Shown here in pieces: positions 23,643 to 27,936 of a DNA stretch of 27,936 nt (positions are counted from its first letter, which is position 1; each line of letters opens with the position of its first letter). The DNA lies in contig JASLHF010000115.1 of NCBI GenBank assembly GCA_030152275.1, positions 1-27,936 on the forward strand, written 5' to 3'. The DNA comes from Acinetobacter sp. GTDB taxonomy: Bacteria; Pseudomonadota; Gammaproteobacteria; Pseudomonadales; Moraxellaceae. The translations under genes and the position numbers were made by a program. Below the pieces are notes generated by a model, which saw only the letters and a program-made list of their open reading frames with translations, was not told where the DNA came from and made no database searches.

Positions 23643-24038
23643 TTATTCACACTGAATGCTGGCGGCATCAATTTTCAGCATTGGCGCAAGTTCTTGATAC
23701 TGACTCAATACAGCTGTTTTATCATCACCAAATAATTGATCTTGCAGCTGTCCAATTTTTTTATCATTGACTTGCTGTTTCGCACATTGCATCGCAATTT
23801 GGTTTTCTTTAGTGATTTCAAAGCGAACAGCGCTGTCTTTGCCGGCAAAGCCGATTAAGCGCTGCTGTGCTTTGCTGAGCTGCGCTAAACTGCGCTTTTG
23901 CTGCATGCTGAGCAGTGTTTGCTGATTAATCCATTGAGCAGCATCTCTTCGCACGCCGTTGTAGTCTACAAAAATGGGCGAAATCAGCTGACATCCAGAT
24001 AAGCACAGTAAAAAGGCAGGCAAGGCAATGTATTTCAT
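23643..24038 (-). CDS. Small putative lipoprotein, unknown function
   Basis: A 131-residue protein with a type II signal peptide: basic start MKY, hydrophobic ALPAFLLC and the lipobox LSGC with lipidated Cys16. The mature part is short, Gln-rich and mostly helical (INQQTLLSMQQKRSLAQLSKAQQRL), with two more cysteines (MQCAKQ and the C-terminal IQCE) that could form a disulfide. The residue after the Cys is Gln, not Asp, so outer membrane sorting is likely. I do not recognise the family. GGAG lies about 10 nt before the ATG. Monocistronic. Confidence 0.75.
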   Translation of the reverse strand: MKYIALPAFLLCLSGCQLISPIFVDYNGVRRDAAQWINQQTLLSMQQKRSLAQLSKAQQRLIGFAGKDSAVRFEITKENQIAMQCAKQQVNDKKIGQLQDQLFGDDKTAVLSQYQELAPMLKIDAASIQCE

Positions 24039-24172
24039 TTTTAAGGGCTCCGAAGGGGAAGTAAATTTTCTATAAAAATGTGAAAAACGTTATAAAAAAG
24101 ACGATTTTTGCACATTTTTTAATGTATTGAGAGTTGCTTGAATAAACTCTGAGCATTTGTGCAGAAAAAAGC

Positions 24173-24201
24173 TTGACGATGGTGCCTGAAGTTTAGATAA
24201 T
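24173..24201 (+). promoter_or_regulatory. Sigma-70 promoter of the tRNA gene
   Basis: TTGACG (24173-24178), a 17-bp spacer, GATAAT (24196-24201). Both hexamers match consensus at five of six positions, and the transcript would start about 8 nt before the tRNA, giving a very short 5' leader. Confidence 0.75.
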
Positions 24202-24216
24202 GCGCACACAGTTTAC

Positions 24217-24293
24217 GGCTATGTAGCTCAGTTGGTTAGAGCACAGCACTCATAATGCTGGGGTCACAAGTTCAAGTCTCGTCATAGCCACCA
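24217..24293 (+). tRNA. tRNA-Met (CAT), elongator type
   Basis: 77 nt with encoded CCA. Acceptor stem GGCTATG/CATAGCC, D-arm GCTCAGTTGGTTAGAGC, anticodon arm CAGCA-CTCATAA-TGCTG with anticodon CAT at 24251-24253, variable loop, and T-arm with TTCAAGT. The sequence closely matches the E. coli elongator tRNA-Met pattern. It starts with a G-C first pair, so it is not an initiator; tRNA-Ile2 (also CAT) is less likely on overall similarity. Confidence 0.95.
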
Positions 24294-24300
24294 TTTTTAT

Positions 24301-24331
24301 AGACCAAGCTCTCAGCTTGGTCTCTTTTTTT
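24301..24331 (+). terminator. tRNA-Met terminator
   Basis: AGACCAAGCT (24301-24310), a 3-nt loop, AGCTTGGTCT (24314-24323), then a C and seven T, directly after the tRNA. Confidence 0.94.
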
Positions 24332-24480
24332 GTCTGAACAAAAGATATTTAAAATTTAAATAAAATCATATACTTCTTTCCTGATTTCTTCCGATGCCAT
24401 TATTTCACTTTCTGTCAGTTAGGCAGAATTTTGGTGATCAATTACACTAAAATTCATGTTCAGTCTAAATATAAAAAAGT

Positions 24481-24509
24481 AAAAGCCCAAACTTTAGTTT
24501 GGGCTTTTT
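24481..24509. terminator. Terminator downstream of nadE
   Basis: AAAAGCCCAAAC (24481-24492), loop TTTA, GTTTGGGCTTTTT (24497-24509). It lies about 55 nt past the nadE stop on the minus strand and has A/T runs on both sides. Confidence 0.85.
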
Positions 24510-24561
24510 GTGTTTAATTCGGCAAGTTAGGGCAGTTGAATATGCCGCTGTTCAGGATCAA

Positions 24562-26187
24562 TTAAATTCCCGGTTTCCAGCCATTCACAATTGGGTAACG
24601 GCGTTCGCGGCTGAAAGCGCGTGAACTAATACGCGGGCCAATTGCGCCTTGACGGCGTTTATATTCATTGAAGTCGACTAAGCGGATAACTTTTGCGACA
24701 ACATCAGCGTCGAAACCTTTGGCGATAATGTCATCTTGGCTCATATCTTCTTCGATATAGGCATACAAAATGGCATCTAAAATATCATATGCCGGCAAAG
24801 AGTCTTGGTCTTTTTGATCTGGGCGCAATTCTGCCGAAGGCGGGCGGGTAATCACGCGCTCAGGAATGACTGGTGTTTCTGAAATGCTGTTGCGGTATTT
24901 GGCTAATTCAAACACGATGGTTTTATACACATCTTTTAATACCGCAAAACCGCCGACCATATCGCCATAAAGTGTACAGTAGCCGACGGATAGTTCAGAT
25001 TTGTTGCCTGTTGACAGCACTAAGTTGCCAAATTTATTCGATAGCGCCATCAGCAATGTGCCGCGTGAGCGCGCTTGCAGGTTCTCTTCGGTAGAGTCCG
25101 CAGGCGAGTTGCCAAAGAATGGGAACAGGGTTTGCATGAAACCGGAAACAATAGGGTTAATTTCTGCAATGCCAAAAGTTACTCCCATGTTTTTGGCTTG
25201 TTCGGCGGCATCTTCAACACTGATTTGCGCAGTGTAGGTATATGGCATCATGACGGCTTGCACTTTTTCAGGGCCAATGGCATCGGCAGCAATGGCAAGC
25301 GTCAGAGCAGAATCAATACCGCCGGATAGGCCTAAAATAACGCCCGGAAAGCCGGAGCGCTGCACATAATCACGGGTGGCCATAACAAGGCTTTGATAAA
25401 TTTCAGCCATGGTATCCAAAGCCGGCGTTACAGTGCCTGCTTTAAATGCCTGCTGCGCTGCATCGTATTCGGCAAAATACAGATCTTCTTTAAAGCTAGG
25501 CGCCTGCATCAGCGTTTGGCCATCTTTGCCCATGACAAAGCTGGTGCCGTCAAAAATCAGATCATCCTGACCGCCCACTTGATTACAGTAGACCAAATTC
25601 AGATTCATTTGTTTGGCCAGTGCGGACATGGTTTCAATCCGGTGCTGAGGTTTGCCGACTTCATATGGTGATGCATTTAAAACCAATGCGGTTTCAACAT
25701 TCAATTGCGCCAGCTGCTGAACTGTTGGCAAAGCCCAAACGTCTTCGCAAATCAGTACGCCAAATTTATGGCCGAGATATTCAAACACCAAATGCTGGTG
25801 GCCTTCATTGAAATAGCGTTTTTCATCAAAGACGCTATAGTTCGGCAGATTTTGCTTGTTGTAAATGCCCAGCACTTGACCGTCTTTCATCACGGCTGCT
25901 GAATTATATCTCTGACCATCTTCAGTTTGGTTAACAAAGCCAAACACTAAAACAATGTCTTTGATTTCAGCTAACTTTTCAAAAGCCTGCTGTGTACGTT
26001 TGCTTAAACTTGGGCGTAACAGTAAATCTTCCGCAGGGTAACCTACGGTTGAAAGCTCTGGAAAAACAATAATATCGGCATTTTGTTTTTTCGCTTCATT
26101 TGCCTGTTCCAGCATTTTCTCAGCATTTGCTGTTAAGTTGCCGGTATATGGAGAGAATTGAGCAAGTGCAATTTTAAAACTATTCAT
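24562..26187 (-). CDS. nadE: Glutamine-dependent NAD(+) synthetase
   Basis: A 541-residue two-domain enzyme for the last step of NAD synthesis: deamido-NAD + ATP + glutamine to NAD. The N-terminal nitrilase-type glutaminase domain (residues 1-250) has the catalytic triad Glu44 (FPEL), Lys111 (KQNLPNY) and Cys147 (LICEDVW). The C-terminal synthetase domain has the PP-loop SGGIDS at 288-293 and the conserved STGNKSE and GDMVGGFAVLKDVYKT segments. Length matches this bacterial subtype, which uses glutamine, as opposed to the short ammonia-only NadE. ATG at 26187 with AGGA about 10 nt upstream. Monocistronic. Confidence 0.95.
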   Translation of the reverse strand: MNSFKIALAQFSPYTGNLTANAEKMLEQANEAKKQNADIIVFPELSTVGYPAEDLLLRPSLSKRTQQAFEKLAEIKDIVLVFGFVNQTEDGQRYNSAAVMKDGQVLGIYNKQNLPNYSVFDEKRYFNEGHQHLVFEYLGHKFGVLICEDVWALPTVQQLAQLNVETALVLNASPYEVGKPQHRIETMSALAKQMNLNLVYCNQVGGQDDLIFDGTSFVMGKDGQTLMQAPSFKEDLYFAEYDAAQQAFKAGTVTPALDTMAEIYQSLVMATRDYVQRSGFPGVILGLSGGIDSALTLAIAADAIGPEKVQAVMMPYTYTAQISVEDAAEQAKNMGVTFGIAEINPIVSGFMQTLFPFFGNSPADSTEENLQARSRGTLLMALSNKFGNLVLSTGNKSELSVGYCTLYGDMVGGFAVLKDVYKTIVFELAKYRNSISETPVIPERVITRPPSAELRPDQKDQDSLPAYDILDAILYAYIEEDMSQDDIIAKGFDADVVAKVIRLVDFNEYKRRQGAIGPRISSRAFSRERRYPIVNGWKPGI

Positions 26188-26630
26188 TCCAACTAAATCC
26201 TATTCCTATAGGGTGAATGCACGGGTGACTGATTGTTTATGATTGTAATTATCCAGTTGTGCGCATTTTGATACCAAAAAAATTGCCATACAGGCCAAAT
26301 AACATCATTAAATATTAAGATGAAAAATCTTTTTTTGCTGTTAAAGCACTTAAGATATTTGCTATTTTAGCTGAATTTAGCGCAGATGCCAGCGCCATTT
26401 GACAGGTTTTGAAATTGAATCTGTACAGGAAGTATGCTGATAGATCAAAGTTTCGTATTTAAATGATGCTGCGTGCTGAATTTGCAAATCTTTCAGGCTC
26501 ATAACATTTGGAATTTTTCAGAAAAATTGCTGTTTTTTTAGGGGAAATAGCGCGTAAATAATACATTTTAATTTGCTGGGGCGAAATGAGTAAATCGTTG
26601 CGGTCTTTCTAGATAAATTTCATCTTTTTT
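26188..26630. other. Intergenic DNA upstream of nadE
   Basis: About 440 bp with no open frame that resembles a protein. It should contain the nadE promoter (minus strand). I found no tRNA, strong hairpin or terminal inverted repeat that would mark the left edge of the decayed insertion sequence that follows. Confidence 0.45.
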
Positions 26631-26861
26631 ATGAGGAGAGAACCTTATAGATGTTAGCTGTTGAGTTGATTCTTAAGCGTGAATATGCCGTTGCAGAAGT
26701 TAAAGGGCGCTTAGGTGTATTTCAGCACAATTTTTATAAAAGGTTAAAAGCGGTACAGTTTTGATGCTGCAGGAATGCAGTGAGCATGAATGGAATATCT
26801 TAAAGTGACAGCATTGCTTTTATGCAGCTTTGTAAGCCTGTCGAGTAAAATGATTCGTTAA
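26631..26861 (+). pseudogene. IS3-family transposase OrfA remnant
   Basis: The frame opened by ATG 26631 (MRREPYR) breaks at once; a second frame from 26651 to 26764 encodes AVELILKREYAVAEVKGRLG, then QHNFYKRLKAVQ and a stop. This is the helix-turn-helix signature of IS3-type OrfA (compare AVELIL..YSVAEVA.RLGVS.HSLYKWLK). Further on, EYLKVTALL in another frame recalls the conserved ERDILKKA..YFA end of OrfA. At least two frameshifts are needed to restore it. Confidence 0.65.
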
Positions 26862-27400
26862 TCGTGAAATTCAGCCATTCCATTTAGGATTAAATTCATG
26901 GAGCAGGCCTCGGAATTTTTGGTACTGGCTTTATGATGCTTAGCCGGACGATGTCGAATCACATAGCGCCATGGAAGCTAAGCGCGTACTGCATTCATCT
27001 GTTCTTCTAATGATGCTAGAGTGGCCTAGATAGATTTCGCTAAATGAAGCTGGATCTTAAAGATAAGGTGAAGTCAAATCACTTAAATCGAGAGTTTGGT
27101 GTAAGTACAGCTGTATACCTTTTGGCGGCCTGATACTTACATTCGCAAATGGAAAGGTTGTGATTCATAGATGCTGTTCTTGACGTGTATTCGAGGGCGG
27201 AGACTGGCTAGCCGGTGAGATTTTCACGTGCAAAAGATATTTTTCTGAACGTGTTCATATGGCGGCAGGCCGATGCCGCCCAAGAGCTCTGATTAGGAAT
27301 TCACGGAATTTTTATGTAGCAGTTTGAACACGACATGAATTTAAAAAAAATTGATCACACATGAGAAATGGCTTGAATAGATGTATTTGATCTCATCATG
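26862..27400 (+). pseudogene. IS3-family transposase OrfB (DDE) remnant
   Basis: Pieces in order: GFMMLSRTMSNH (26927-26962), recalling SGFYDWLSR; SNHLNREFGVS (27074-27106), recalling the NLLNR.F.V linker before the catalytic core; DTYIRKW (27132-27152), matching DITYIR.. GW with the first catalytic Asp; and VLDVYSRA (27176-27199), matching the VLDL.SR..VGW strand. They lie in different frames separated by stops. A later stretch around 27260-27340 may be the HSDRGxQY region, but is too damaged to be sure. Confidence 0.65.
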
Positions 27401-27715
27401 ATGTTTGATAATAAATTAGGGCGCCTTAGCATTTTGATGAGACGAGTCAACAGGCAGGCGAGGAGGGCTTAAAAAGAGGCTGTTTTGGGTCTAGGATACG
27501 GGAGGTTTAAGTTGAACTATTGAATAAATGAAACAAAACTTAATGGTGTTATGGGGAAATATAAAAATTTTGATAAAAAAGATTGAGTTGTATTTTATGA
27601 AAAATATTTAATCTTATAAATCGACTGCATAAAAAACTCAAAGTGAATGTGATCTGTATTTTTAATATGTATCAGTATAAAATATGATCTTAATTAAGAA
27701 TTTTATTTGAATATT
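27401..27715. other. AT-rich DNA between the IS remnant and the last gene
   Basis: The first ~100 bp may still belong to the right end of the decayed insertion sequence. From about 27500 on, base composition drops to very AT-rich, unlike the core genes to the left. I see no gene or clear promoter; long A/T runs make chance -10 matches meaningless here. Confidence 0.45.
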
Positions 27716-27936
27716 ATGAATATTTTTTTTAGTAATATTTTCGGTAAGGGATGGTTCTTTTTATATAAGCTTCTAAAAATTCAAAACTTTGAATGTAGAG
27801 GACTTACTGAAGGTGAAATAAGTATTGCACGAAAAGTGTTTTTTGACCTTATTGATTATAATGAGGTAAAAATTTTTAATATTAAATACTTGCCTTGGCA
27901 GCCTAAAGGTATATTAATGGCTCCGAATGGCCGAAT
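27716..27936 (+). CDS. Vgr-related / T6SS-associated protein, N-terminal fragment
   Basis: The first 73 codons of a gene cut by the window edge, starting MNIFFSNIFGKGWFFLY. Residues about 28-72 read RGLTEGEISIARKVFFDLID, then YNEVKIFN, YLPWQP and MAPNG. The pattern LTxGEIxxAxxVFxDxIDYxxVxI...YLPxQPxxxxMAPNG is one I associate with the conserved N-terminal region of proteins annotated as 'vgr related' or Rhs/type VI secretion-associated. That link is from memory of the family and needs the rest of the gene. It is too short for a Shine-Dalgarno-based choice of start; none is evident. Its very AT-rich composition and position next to an IS remnant suggest horizontal acquisition. Confidence 0.5.
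   Translation, partial: MNIFFSNIFGKGWFFLYKLLKIQNFECRGLTEGEISIARKVFFDLIDYNEVKIFNIKYLPWQPKGILMAPNGR

Larger units (their letters stand above)
26631..27400 (+). mobile_element. Decayed IS3-family insertion sequence
   Basis: No long frame survives, but pieces of both IS3-family proteins can be read in order, in the same direction, across all three forward frames: an OrfA helix-turn-helix, an OrfA leucine-rich end, and an OrfB integrase core. The boundaries are approximate, since I could not identify terminal inverted repeats or a target duplication. The many frameshifts and stops point to an old insertion. Confidence 0.65.

Noticed and set aside
24217..24561. tRNA-Met considered as a phage or island integration site
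   Set aside because: No duplicated tRNA 3' end or integrase gene is found downstream; the next features are a terminator and nadE.

Overview
The window reads as an Acinetobacter chromosome (gamma-proteobacterium, Moraxellaceae). This rests on the rubredoxin/rubredoxin reductase pair, a BapA/Bap-type giant adhesin with the Acinetobacter-style prefix domain, a Wzi-family outer membrane protein, a moderately AT-rich base composition and A/T-rich intergenic DNA with many short U-tract terminators. I cannot name the species from the sequence alone.

Positions 1-12.1 kb are ordinary core genome. In order: the start of rubB and all of rubA (minus strand, electron transfer to alkane hydroxylase); apt (purine salvage) and a YqiA-like esterase converging on a shared terminator; lysS; a Wzi-like barrel; trpS (minus); a DUF808 membrane protein followed by a YpfJ-type zinc metallopeptidase (probably one transcript); an unknown two-TM protein (minus); and an NhaP-type Na+/H+ antiporter. 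The gaps hold clear hairpin terminators. They also hold some unexplained structure: a possible attenuator between rubA and rubB, a candidate small RNA next to trpS, and a long inverted repeat ahead of the antiporter.

Positions 12.5-22.2 kb are one gene of 3230 codons encoding a type I-secreted BapA/BLP1-like adhesin. It has a prefix domain, a Gly/Ala hinge, seven Ig-like domains, a two-domain cassette, eight ~96-residue Big repeats (four nearly identical at 288 bp), a diverged second copy of the cassette, four 84-residue repeats (252 bp), three further modules, two C-terminal related domains and a degenerate RTX/T1SS signal. A CRP-type palindrome and candidate promoters lie upstream. No secretion genes are in the window.

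Positions 22.3-26.2 kb return to housekeeping genes: an alkyltransferase-like protein (Trp in place of the reactive Cys), a universal stress protein (minus), a small lipoprotein (minus), an elongator tRNA-Met with a good promoter and terminator, and glutamine-dependent NAD synthetase (minus).

Positions 26.2-27.9 kb form an accessory edge: a badly decayed IS3-family insertion sequence (orfA and orfB recognisable in pieces across all three forward frames), very AT-rich DNA, and the first 73 codons of a gene whose N-terminus resembles 'vgr related' / type VI-associated proteins.
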